Source of the DNA: Sphingobacterium sp. ML3W
GTDB lineage: Bacteria; Bacteroidota; Bacteroidia; Sphingobacteriales; Sphingobacteriaceae
Direction of reading: 5' to 3'
Length of the DNA: 64,000 nucleotides
Assembly: GCF_029542085.1 (NCBI RefSeq)
Contig: NZ_CP107036.1
Coordinates: 2,108,001-2,172,000 of the forward strand
Part shown: positions 27,989 through 35,399 of the stretch, one piece after another
Layout: the number at the start of each line of letters is the position of its first letter
How positions within the stretch are numbered: position 1 is the stretch's first letter
The notes under the pieces: generated by a model
Told to the model about the DNA's origin: nothing
Database searches by the model: none
The model's input: the letters and a program-made list of their open reading frames with translations, nothing else
Translations under genes and position numbers: made by a program

Positions 27989-29497
27989 TTATTTCAAAAG
28001 TTTTACTTCATACAGGTCTTTGCGTCGATCTTTTTTGACTTTTACGGTACCATATTCATGTAAATCACGCAATGCATAAAGATCCACATCTGCGATCAGC
28101 ACCATTTCCGCATTAGGTGTTGCTTCGGCTTTGATTGCATTGTTTGGAAATGCAAAATCTGATGGCGTAAAGACGGCAGATTGTGAATATTGAATATCCA
28201 TATTATTGACGCGTGGCAGGTTACCCACGGACCCTGCAATGGCCACATAACATTCGTTTTCGATAGCCCGGGCCTGCGCACAAGTTCTGACCCGAATATA
28301 GCCATTCTGTGTATCGGTCATAAAAGGTACAAATAGAATCTGCATTCCCTGATCGGCCAAAATGCGGCTCAATTCCGGAAATTCTACGTCATAACAGATT
28401 AACAGGCCGACTTTCCCACAGTCTGTATCGAATACCTTTACCTCACTCCCCCCAACCATGCCATAGTATTTAAATTCATTTGGTGTGATATGAATTTTCT
28501 TAAATTCATCCAGCTTACCATTTCGATGACAGAGATAAGAAACATTATAAAGCTTCTTATTTTCCATCAGTGGCATAGATCCAGCAATAATATTCACGTT
28601 ATAGGAAACCGCAAACTGCTGGATACGATCAATAATATCGGAAGTATGCTGCGCCAATCGTTCCATCGCCAAGCGTTCGGGAAGGTCATTGTAAGGGCTC
28701 ATTAGCGGTGTGTTAAAAAACTCTGGAAACATGATAAAATCCGTTCCATAATCACTAACGGTATCCACAAAGAATTCGATCTGGTCGTAGAAAGCTTCAA
28801 TATTATCAAATAAGCGCATCTGCCACTGCACCAGTCCCAGACGGATGGTCTGTTTTGTTGTCGAGATCGAACGAGTCTCCGATTCATAATAAATATTATT
28901 CCATTCCAGCAAGGTCGCAAATTCCATCGACTCAGCATCCTCTGGCAAATAATGTTTTAGGATCTTTTTAACATGAAAATCGTTGGAAAGTTGAAATGTC
29001 AAAGTCGGATCATATATTTCCTTGCGTTTTACCTTCTCAATATAAACCCTTGGACTCATTTTTTCCGCATAATTATGGTAGTTTGGAATCCGGCCACCAG
29101 CGACAATACATTTTAAGTTCATCTGCTCGCACAGTTCCTTACGTGCATCATATAGGCGCCGCCCCAGTCGCAATGCACGATGTTCCGGGTGGACAAATAC
29201 CTCAATACCATACAACGTATCTCCCTCGTTGCTATGTTTGCTGAATTTACCGTCATCAATAATATCATAATAACTATCGTAGATGTTATTCTTTTTAGAA
29301 TTGAGGATAATGGACAGCGCACAGGCAACCACATGCCCATCGATCTCCACACACAATTGTCCCTCTGGAAATATTTCGATCAGATCCAGAATATTTTCCT
29401 TTGACCAGGTCTCCCCCACACCATCATAAGCTTGCTCCATTGATTCCTTCAAACCAACATAATCCTTCTTTGTCAAGTTACGCACTTGAATATCCAT
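27989..29497 (-). CDS. GNAT acetyltransferase-nitrilase fusion protein
   Basis: A 502-residue two-domain protein. Residues 1-160 form a GNAT fold with the acetyl-CoA loop in VHPEHRALRLGRRLYDARK. Residues from about 215 form a carbon-nitrogen hydrolase with the catalytic triad Glu259 (MFPEFFN), Lys334 (KKIH) and Cys368 (LLICYDVEFPE). Fused GNAT/C-N hydrolase proteins of this kind occur in many bacteria; amide hydrolysis and acyl transfer may be coupled, but no substrate is indicated here. It is encoded alone. Confidence 0.93.
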   Translation of the reverse strand: MDIQVRNLTKKDYVGLKESMEQAYDGVGETWSKENILDLIEIFPEGQLCVEIDGHVVACALSIILNSKKNNIYDSYYDIIDDGKFSKHSNEGDTLYGIEVFVHPEHRALRLGRRLYDARKELCEQMNLKCIVAGGRIPNYHNYAEKMSPRVYIEKVKRKEIYDPTLTFQLSNDFHVKKILKHYLPEDAESMEFATLLEWNNIYYESETRSISTTKQTIRLGLVQWQMRLFDNIEAFYDQIEFFVDTVSDYGTDFIMFPEFFNTPLMSPYNDLPERLAMERLAQHTSDIIDRIQQFAVSYNVNIIAGSMPLMENKKLYNVSYLCHRNGKLDEFKKIHITPNEFKYYGMVGGSEVKVFDTDCGKVGLLICYDVEFPELSRILADQGMQILFVPFMTDTQNGYIRVRTCAQARAIENECYVAIAGSVGNLPRVNNMDIQYSQSAVFTPSDFAFPNNAIKAEATPNAEMVLIADVDLYALRDLHEYGTVKVKKDRRKDLYEVKLLK

Positions 29498-29590
29498 ATA
29501 AATCTCTTTTTGAAATAAGTTTTTCTAAAAATAGCAAAAGTCGGGCCCAAGCCCAAACCTCCGGGTAGTCCGGTATCCACAAATGGAGAC

Positions 29591-29623
29591 AAAAAAAGGC
29601 GCCAATTGTTTTATTGGCGCCTT
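29591..29623 (-). terminator. Intrinsic terminator after the DUF3467 gene
   Basis: Perfect 11-bp stem AAGGCGCCAAT / ATTGGCGCCTT with a 6-base loop; on the minus strand followed by a T run. Confidence 0.9.
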
Positions 29624-29648
29624 AATTATCGATAGATTATGCTATTGA

Positions 29649-29990
29649 CTATGCTTGACCTTGAGGAGTTCCGAAAGGAAATGCTACTGTTGGATCACCA
29701 CCTTGTTGTGGCTGTTCAGCAACACCCATATCCATTTTAATTGGACCGTTCAATGCTTCGAAACGATTTACGTTATCAACCAATGCACCTAACAAGCGTT
29801 TTGCGTGCTCTGGAGTCAAAACGATTCTTGATTTCACTTTTGCTTTTGGCACTCCTGGCATCACACGGATAAAGTCAACCACAAATTCTGTATTAGAGTG
29901 AGTGATAATCGCAAGATTTGAGTAGATTCCTTCTGCTACTTCTTCTGTCAACTCGATGCTCAATTCGTTTTGATTTTGGTTATTTTCCAT
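29649..29990 (-). CDS. DUF3467 domain protein
   Basis: 113 residues beginning with an Asn/Gln-rich stretch, then LTEEVAEGIYSNLAIITHS, FVVDFIRVMPGVPKAKVKSRIVLTPEHAKRLL in its known blocks, and a Pro/Gly-rich tail. This is the widespread small DUF3467 family, of unknown function. No signal peptide. It follows the M42 peptidase gene by 36 bases and precedes a terminator, so it is probably co-transcribed with it. Confidence 0.85.
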   Translation of the reverse strand: MENNQNQNELSIELTEEVAEGIYSNLAIITHSNTEFVVDFIRVMPGVPKAKVKSRIVLTPEHAKRLLGALVDNVNRFEALNGPIKMDMGVAEQPQQGGDPTVAFPFGTPQGQA

Positions 29991-30026
29991 AATAATTCTA
30001 AATGTAAGTTAATATAATCCTAAATT

Positions 30027-31145
30027 TTATTTTGTAAATGTTCTAAAGTCCTGTCCATCCTCGATATTCAACAATGTTTGATAGATCAAACGGATCACAT
30101 TGTCTACGTCTTCTTTATGTACCATCTCAACCGTTGTATGCATATAACGCAAAGGCAAAGAAATCAACGCTGAAGGCACCCCACCATTGCTGTAAGCAAA
30201 AGCATCGGTATCTGTCCCCGTATAACGTGAACATGCCTGACGTTGGAATGGGATATTGTTTTCCTCAGCAACTTTAACCAACAGTTTATTCAAATTCACC
30301 TGAACCGCTGGAGCATAAGACAATACCGGACCTTTTCCAGAGAATAAATCTCCCTGTGTGATCTTGTTGATCATCGGCGTTTGGGTATCATGTGTCACGT
30401 CTGTAACAATGGCAACATTCGGCTTTATGCGGTCTGCAATCATTTCAGCACCACGCAATCCAATCTCTTCCTGCACCGAATTTACGATATATAATCCAAA
30501 TGGCAATTTCTTTTTATTCTCTTTTAGCAGGCGCGCAACCTCGGCAATCATAAAGCCACCAGCACGATTGTCTAAGGCCCGTCCAATATAGTAACGATCA
30601 TTTAAGATTGAAAAAGTGTCTTCATAGGTAATCACACAACCCACATGTACACCTAAGGCTTCCACCTCTTCTTTGGAACTGCATCCACAATCCAAAAAGA
30701 TATTTTTTAGGGAAGGATTTTCTTCTTTCTCACCCGAACGTGTATGAATGGCAGGCCAGCCAAATACCGCTTTAACGATTCCTTTTTCTGTATGAATGTT
30801 CACCCGCTTGGAAGGCGCAATCTGATGATCAGAACCACCATTACGTACCACGTAGATCAATCCATCTTTTGTAATGTAATTAACAAACCAGGAGATTTCA
30901 TCTGCGTGCGCTTCGATCACTACTTTATAGCTCGCTTTTGGGTTGATAACACCAACTGCTGTACCATAGTTATCCACGAATGTTTCGTCCACATAAGGCT
31001 TCAGATAATCCAGCCATAAACGTTGACCTTCCCATTCAAAGCCTGTGGGAGAAGCGTTGTTTATATATTTTTCAAAAAATGAAAGCGAATCTTTTGTCAC
31101 GACCGCAGTCGTTTTCTGTTCTTTTTTCTTATTCTTTTCAGCCAT
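30027..31145 (-). CDS. M42-family metallo-aminopeptidase/glutamylpeptidase-like
   Basis: A 372-residue cytoplasmic enzyme of the tetrahedral-aminopeptidase (M42) family. Metal-binding residues are visible: His80 (IEAHADE), Asp192 (LDNRAGG), the Glu226-Glu227 pair (VQEEIGLRGA), Asp249, and His336 (LRYMHTTVE). It removes N-terminal residues from peptides; the substrate preference is unknown. The N-terminal dozen residues are Lys-rich. Followed by the DUF3467 gene. Confidence 0.93.
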   Translation of the reverse strand: MAEKNKKKEQKTTAVVTKDSLSFFEKYINNASPTGFEWEGQRLWLDYLKPYVDETFVDNYGTAVGVINPKASYKVVIEAHADEISWFVNYITKDGLIYVVRNGGSDHQIAPSKRVNIHTEKGIVKAVFGWPAIHTRSGEKEENPSLKNIFLDCGCSSKEEVEALGVHVGCVITYEDTFSILNDRYYIGRALDNRAGGFMIAEVARLLKENKKKLPFGLYIVNSVQEEIGLRGAEMIADRIKPNVAIVTDVTHDTQTPMINKITQGDLFSGKGPVLSYAPAVQVNLNKLLVKVAEENNIPFQRQACSRYTGTDTDAFAYSNGGVPSALISLPLRYMHTTVEMVHKEDVDNVIRLIYQTLLNIEDGQDFRTFTK

Positions 31146-31213
31146 CTTTTCCTTTTCTATTTACTTTCGTCAAAATATGAAAATTTCAATGAAATGCAAA
31201 AGTAAAAATGTTT

Positions 31214-31243
31214 TTTGGAATATTCCTTTTACATTTAACTTTG
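31214..31243 (+). promoter_or_regulatory. Bacteroidota-type promoter of lgt
   Basis: TTTG (31214-31217), 18-base spacer, TAACTTTG (31236-31243), an exact consensus match. The ATG of lgt lies 65 bases downstream. A second weaker TATCTTTA is nearer the gene. Confidence 0.6.
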
Positions 31244-31307
31244 ATTTTATTGAAAAATAAGATTAAACCTTATCTTTACCATGGTAATTTAAATAGACAT
31301 AAAATAT

Positions 31308-32123
31308 ATGAATTCAATACTAAGTGCTATACATTGGAATATAGATCCCGAGATGTTCAACCTTGGCGCATTTGCCCTACGTTACTACGCCTTATGCTGG
31401 CTCCTCGCTTTTTTTGTTTCCTATGTTATTATGTTGCGTATTTTTAAAAAAGAGGGCCGCACGCAAGAACAACTGGACCAACTTTCCATCTATATCTTCC
31501 TCGGCACGCTGATTGGCGCACGACTTGGTCATTGTCTGTTCTACGATTTTGATTATTATAAAGACCATATTCTGGAAATTTTCCTACCTTTCAAATGGGA
31601 TAAAAACGGTTTCCAAGTCACAGGTTTCGCCGGATTGGCTTCTCATGGGGGGGCTATCGGTATCCTCACAGCACTTTACCTCTTCTGCCGCAAAACAAAA
31701 ACAGACTTTTTATGGTTGGCAGACCGATTGGTTGTGGTTGTTCCTATTGCTGGTGCGCTGATCCGTATCGGAAATTTTTTCAATTCCGAGATGGTCGGCA
31801 CCCCTACGGATTTACCTTGGGCAATAATTTTTGACCGTCATGACAATATCCCTCGCCATCCGGGTCAGCTCTATGAAGCCATCGCCTATATTATCATCTT
31901 TATTATTATCGGCTCCTTATTCAAGTCAAACCCGAATCGTCAAAAAGGAAAATTATTCGGCATTTTTATGGTCTTGCTATTTGGTGCACGGATGGTATTG
32001 GAACATTTTAAAATTGATCAGGAAGATTTTGAACAAAGCATGTTGCTTAATATGGGCCAACTCTTGAGTATACCTTTTATTTTGGTTGGTCTCTATTTTA
32101 TCTTTCGCAAACCAAAAGCGTAA
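31308..32123 (+). CDS. lgt: Phosphatidylglycerol-prolipoprotein diacylglyceryl transferase
   Basis: Transfers a diacylglyceryl group from phosphatidylglycerol to the lipobox cysteine of prolipoproteins, the first step of lipoprotein maturation, in the inner membrane. 271 residues with about seven membrane helices. Signature features: GLASHGGAIG (His113), RIGNFFNSE (Arg153, Glu161) and PRHPGQLYEA (Arg183, His184). The many lipoproteins in this window would be its substrates. Followed by a strong terminator; monocistronic. Confidence 0.97.
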   Translation: MNSILSAIHWNIDPEMFNLGAFALRYYALCWLLAFFVSYVIMLRIFKKEGRTQEQLDQLSIYIFLGTLIGARLGHCLFYDFDYYKDHILEIFLPFKWDKNGFQVTGFAGLASHGGAIGILTALYLFCRKTKTDFLWLADRLVVVVPIAGALIRIGNFFNSEMVGTPTDLPWAIIFDRHDNIPRHPGQLYEAIAYIIIFIIIGSLFKSNPNRQKGKLFGIFMVLLFGARMVLEHFKIDQEDFEQSMLLNMGQLLSIPFILVGLYFIFRKPKA

Positions 32124-32166
32124 AACAAACAGCGATCAAGTATTGTTCACAAAATACAAATTTAAC

Positions 32167-32199
32167 AAGGCATCTTTTCTGCGAAAGATGCCTTTTTTT
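32167..32199 (+). terminator. Intrinsic terminator of lgt
   Basis: Perfect 11-bp stem AAGGCATCTTT / AAAGATGCCTT, 6-base loop, T run. Confidence 0.9.
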
Positions 32200-32650
32200 C
32201 ATCATGCCCTAGCAGTTCAGGTTCCCTTACACTTTCGGGCCGCGATATTCCTTCGACAATGATGGCAGGCTCCTCCGACCCTCAGTCGAGGCGTCCTCAC
32301 TATAAATCCATAATGAATCCGACATGAGTCCGTGGTGAGTCCGAGTTTAACACGGATTCAGGCTGCTGTCACCTTACTGACAAACTACTCGCACCTGCTC
32401 TCAGATACGAATCAGCCATGAATCAGGCTCGAATAAGAACAGAACAGTTGTTATATCCGGCATTAAACACGGACTCTATTTATATAAAACATATGAATAT
32501 ATACCATAAATAAATTATTGAATTTAAAACACCTACTTTCAATTTTCTATTAGATCTGTTCAATGCTTTATATAGCTGTTATGAATCACCTAGCTCAATA
32601 ATAATTACTGCATCCATATTAATTAGCAAAATTAGCGCGTTGTATAGCTA
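32200..32650. other. Gene-free stretch with an 11-bp-period repeat
   Basis: No supportable reading frame on either strand. The left part (32200-32460) is less AT-rich than its surroundings and holds four degenerate tandem 11-bp units at 32302-32345, described separately. The right part is AT-rich and leads into the trpB upstream region. No mobile-element signature was seen. Confidence 0.6.
32302..32345 (+). repeat. Four degenerate 11-bp tandem units
   Basis: Units ATAAATCCATA, ATGAATCCGAC, ATGAGTCCGTG and GTGAGTCCGAG follow head to tail; the TCCG core recurs exactly every 11 bases. Function unknown. Confidence 0.65.
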
Positions 32651-32725
32651 AAGCCTACAAAGATTACTATATTTAGGCTTCTTTTATTATCAAACATTTT
32701 TACAACAAGAAAACTTAAGCCTAAA
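32651..32725 (+). promoter_or_regulatory. Candidate control region of trpB with three complementary heptamers
   Basis: AAGCCTA (32651-32657) is complementary to TAGGCTT (32674-32680), which is also complementary to a second AAGCCTA (32717-32723). The pairing with the second copy extends to 9 bp (32672-32680 with 32717-32725) and ends right before the trpB ATG. Either an operator or a leader-RNA hairpin could be meant. A weak -7-like TATATTTA overlaps the middle copy. Confidence 0.4.
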
Positions 32726-33916
32726 ATGAGTCTAGAAAAGTGTGCATCTGTCGAAGCGAACGAAAACATGCTTCAATACAATGGTAAATATGGTGAATAT
32801 GGTGGGTCTTTTATTCCACCTGTTTTGGAAAGTCAGTTAAACAAGTTAGCTGAATTTTTCGATAGCCATGTACAGAAAGAAGAATTCCAAAAAGAATTTA
32901 TTTCCATCCTTAAATATTATGTTGGACGTCCGTCTCCATTGTATTTCGCAAAAAATTTAAGTGACTATGTAGGTTCAAAAATCTACTTAAAACGAGAAGA
33001 CCTGAACCACACAGGTTCACATAAAATCAATAATTGTATTGGTCAGATTTTATTGGCCAAGCAGATGGGTGCTACTGAGATCATTGCGGAAACTGGTGCA
33101 GGGCAACATGGTGTTGCAACAGCCACGGCGGCCGCATTGCTCAATATCCCGTGTAAGGTATTTATGGGTGAAATTGATGCTGCCCGCCAGGCATTAAATG
33201 TAAAACGTATGGAGCTTCTGGGCGCTGAAGTCGTCACGACAAATCTTGGAAGCCGCACATTGAAGGATGCTGTTGATGCAGCCTTGATGTACTATGTCGA
33301 AAACCCAACTTCTTATTACCTTTTGGGTTCGCACGTCGGCCCCCATCCTTATCCAAAAATGGTTGGCTATTTTCAGAGCGTTATCGGGAAAGAAGCCAGA
33401 CAACAGATCCTTGAACAAGAAGGACGTCTTCCAGATAGTATCTTTGCATGTGTAGGCGGTGGATCAAATGCCATTGGATTATTTTCAGGCTTCCTAGAAG
33501 ACCAGGAAGTTGAAATCAACGGTGGCGAAGGTGGTGGTTCGGGAACATATCCGAAAACGGCTGCGACCCTGTCATTCGGTAAACCAACCGTCTTTCAAGG
33601 CACTTATTCCTACTGCCTGGTCGACGATGAAGGCAATCCAATTCCTTCGACCTCGGTGTCTGCAGGACTGGACTATCCGGGTATATCACCCCAACATGCA
33701 GCTTTAAAGGACAGCAATAGAGCAAACTATTACCCAGTAACAGATGATGAAGCCATCGCAGCTTATAAACTGCTTTCAAAATTAGAGGGAATTATTCCGG
33801 CAATCGAATCATCACATGCTGTTGCATTAGCAGTTAAGCTGCTAAAAGATAAAAATAAACTCGCTATCGTCAATTTATCCGGACGTGGCGACAAGGATGT
33901 GGATCGTGAATTTTAA
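32726..33916 (+). CDS. trpB: Tryptophan synthase beta chain (orphan copy)
   Basis: PLP enzyme that condenses indole with serine to form tryptophan. 396 residues; the PLP-binding Lys100 is in HTGSHKINN, the glycine-rich phosphate cup is CVGGGSNAIG, the catalytic Glu lies in AETGAGQHG, and the C-terminal GRGDKD block is present. No trpA or other trp gene is adjacent, and the gene is bounded by its own upstream region and a terminator. It may be a stand-alone paralogue or the only trpB; the segment VEINGGEGGGSG departs from the usual VEAGG form. Confidence 0.93.
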   Translation: MSLEKCASVEANENMLQYNGKYGEYGGSFIPPVLESQLNKLAEFFDSHVQKEEFQKEFISILKYYVGRPSPLYFAKNLSDYVGSKIYLKREDLNHTGSHKINNCIGQILLAKQMGATEIIAETGAGQHGVATATAAALLNIPCKVFMGEIDAARQALNVKRMELLGAEVVTTNLGSRTLKDAVDAALMYYVENPTSYYLLGSHVGPHPYPKMVGYFQSVIGKEARQQILEQEGRLPDSIFACVGGGSNAIGLFSGFLEDQEVEINGGEGGGSGTYPKTAATLSFGKPTVFQGTYSYCLVDDEGNPIPSTSVSAGLDYPGISPQHAALKDSNRANYYPVTDDEAIAAYKLLSKLEGIIPAIESSHAVALAVKLLKDKNKLAIVNLSGRGDKDVDREF

Positions 33917-33938
33917 CAACTGACCATTTCAAATAGCA

Positions 33939-33969
33939 ATACAAAGTCCCTTATACAGGGACTTTGTAT
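33939..33969 (+). terminator. Hairpin terminator after trpB
   Basis: Perfect 13-bp stem ATACAAAGTCCCT / AGGGACTTTGTAT, loop TATAC; the following T tract is weak. Confidence 0.75.
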
Positions 33970-34032
33970 CTTAATTAATATGAATTAGGCACTTGCCAAA
34001 TACACAAAACAACGATATTAAATATAGACCTT

Positions 34033-34575
34033 ATGAAGCGAAGTAAAAGTCGTAGCAGCTGGCTAAAAGTTGGTATTGCCGTATTCCTCCTATCCATTTT
34101 GGCGTTGACGGTCTACAACCGCTATCCAGAATCCCGTTTATCAAAAAATGTTGTCATTGACAGGCTTGTGGTGTATAAATCCAAAAGGACCTTATTGGCT
34201 TATGCACACGGAAAATTACTCAAATCCTACCGTATTTCACTCGGTGGAAAGCCCGTAGGTGCAAAAGAAATTGAAGGTGACCTAAAAACTCCAGAGGGAT
34301 TATATTATATCAACGATAAGAATCAACACAGTGGGTACCATAAAAACTTAGGGGTCTCCTATCCCAATGAGAAGGATATCGCCCATGCTAAAACTCTAGG
34401 TAAAACTGCTGGTGGTGATATCAAAATTCATGGACTGCGAAACGGAATGGGCTTCATTGGCAAACTACAACGTTGCGTAGACTGGACCTTCGGTTGTATG
34501 GCATTGACCAACACAGAAATTGATGAGATCTACCGCGCTGTTCCCATAGGCACCCCTATTGAGATTAATCCATAG
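34033..34575 (+). CDS. L,D-transpeptidase (YkuD domain)
   Basis: A 180-residue envelope protein with one N-terminal membrane anchor (about residues 11-27). The YkuD domain holds the catalytic His133 (IKIHGLRNG) and Cys155 (TFGCMALTN), the pattern of enzymes that make 3-3 crosslinks or attach proteins to peptidoglycan. The segment LGGKPVGAKEIEGDLKTPEG is also typical. No peptidoglycan-binding domain is fused, so this is the minimal form. Function in this organism is unknown. Confidence 0.9.
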   Translation: MKRSKSRSSWLKVGIAVFLLSILALTVYNRYPESRLSKNVVIDRLVVYKSKRTLLAYAHGKLLKSYRISLGGKPVGAKEIEGDLKTPEGLYYINDKNQHSGYHKNLGVSYPNEKDIAHAKTLGKTAGGDIKIHGLRNGMGFIGKLQRCVDWTFGCMALTNTEIDEIYRAVPIGTPIEINP

Positions 34576-34737
34576 TGTCACTGCTGTACACCTTAGTGAT
34601 CAAGACATACGGCATCTCAATCATTCCGTTTTACCGCACCAAAACTCTACAACATAAGTCCCAAATCTTACAACAGAATGTCCGATTAATTTGCGATTTT
34701 TGGGTTTAGATTTGTAACTTGTATTAAAAAAAATCGA

Positions 34738-35310
34738 ATGAAACTCGCAATAAAGAATATGGTATGCAATAGATGCATCATGGTTGTCGAAAACGAATTG
34801 GCCAAGCTTAATCTTCACATTAAACATATTTCTTTAGGACAGGTCGAAATAGAAGAAACGTTGAACAGAGAACAATCTGCACAATTGGCCGAGAGCTTCT
34901 CTGCCCTTGGCTTTGAATTGATCGACGACAAGAGAACAGTACTTATTGAACAGGTCAAGCATTTGGTGCTGGATCTAATCCGCAACCAAAATAATAACAC
35001 CAATCTCAATTTATCAGAAATAATAAGTAATCAAATTTATCACGATTACAACTATATTTCGAATCTATTTTCGGATGTGGAAGGCATGACAATTGAGAAA
35101 TATTTCATCAGCCAAAAAATCGAATATGTCAAGGAATTATTGGTCTACGACGAATTGACTTTAAGCGAGATCGCCTATCAACTGAATTACTCCAGTGTCG
35201 CCTATTTGAGCAATCAATTCAAAAAAGTAACTGGGCTGACTCCAAGTCATTTTAAGCATATCAAGGAGAATAAAAGGAAACCGTTGGATAAGATTCAAGA
35301 TGCTGGATAA
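34738..35310 (+). CDS. HMA-like domain fused to an AraC-type HTH regulator
   Basis: A 190-residue protein. Residues 1-65 resemble a heavy-metal-associated domain: beta strand, NMVCNRC with Cys10 and Cys13 (CxxC), helix, strands, and ALGFELIDD at the end. Residues 91-176 form an AraC-type double HTH: YNYISNLFSDVEGMTIEKYF and LTLSEIAYQLNYSSVAYLSNQFKKVTGLTPSHFK in blocks. It would be a one-component metal-responsive regulator, perhaps for copper, but no metal transporter gene is adjacent. Monocistronic; the upstream region has a TAGATTTG element at 34707-34714. Confidence 0.82.
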   Translation: MKLAIKNMVCNRCIMVVENELAKLNLHIKHISLGQVEIEETLNREQSAQLAESFSALGFELIDDKRTVLIEQVKHLVLDLIRNQNNNTNLNLSEIISNQIYHDYNYISNLFSDVEGMTIEKYFISQKIEYVKELLVYDELTLSEIAYQLNYSSVAYLSNQFKKVTGLTPSHFKHIKENKRKPLDKIQDAG

Positions 35311-35372
35311 CTATCCTGCATGCATGCGCTGAATTGATCAGATCATGATTTGGCACCTAAAGATAAAAAAGA

Positions 35373-35396
35373 AAAGGCTTCCGAGCGGAAGCCTTT
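35373..35396. terminator. Bidirectional terminator between convergent genes
   Basis: Stem AAAGGCTTCC / GGAAGCCTTT with loop GAGC. Confidence 0.9.
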
Positions 35397-35399
35397 CTT

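Noticed and set aside
32200-32650. Mobile-element remnant or CRISPR array in the gene-free stretch
   Set aside because: The 11-bp units are too short and degenerate for CRISPR, and no transposase fragment or terminal inverted repeats were seen.
32641-32725. Classical tryptophan attenuator before trpB
   Set aside because: There is no leader peptide with Trp codons in this region.
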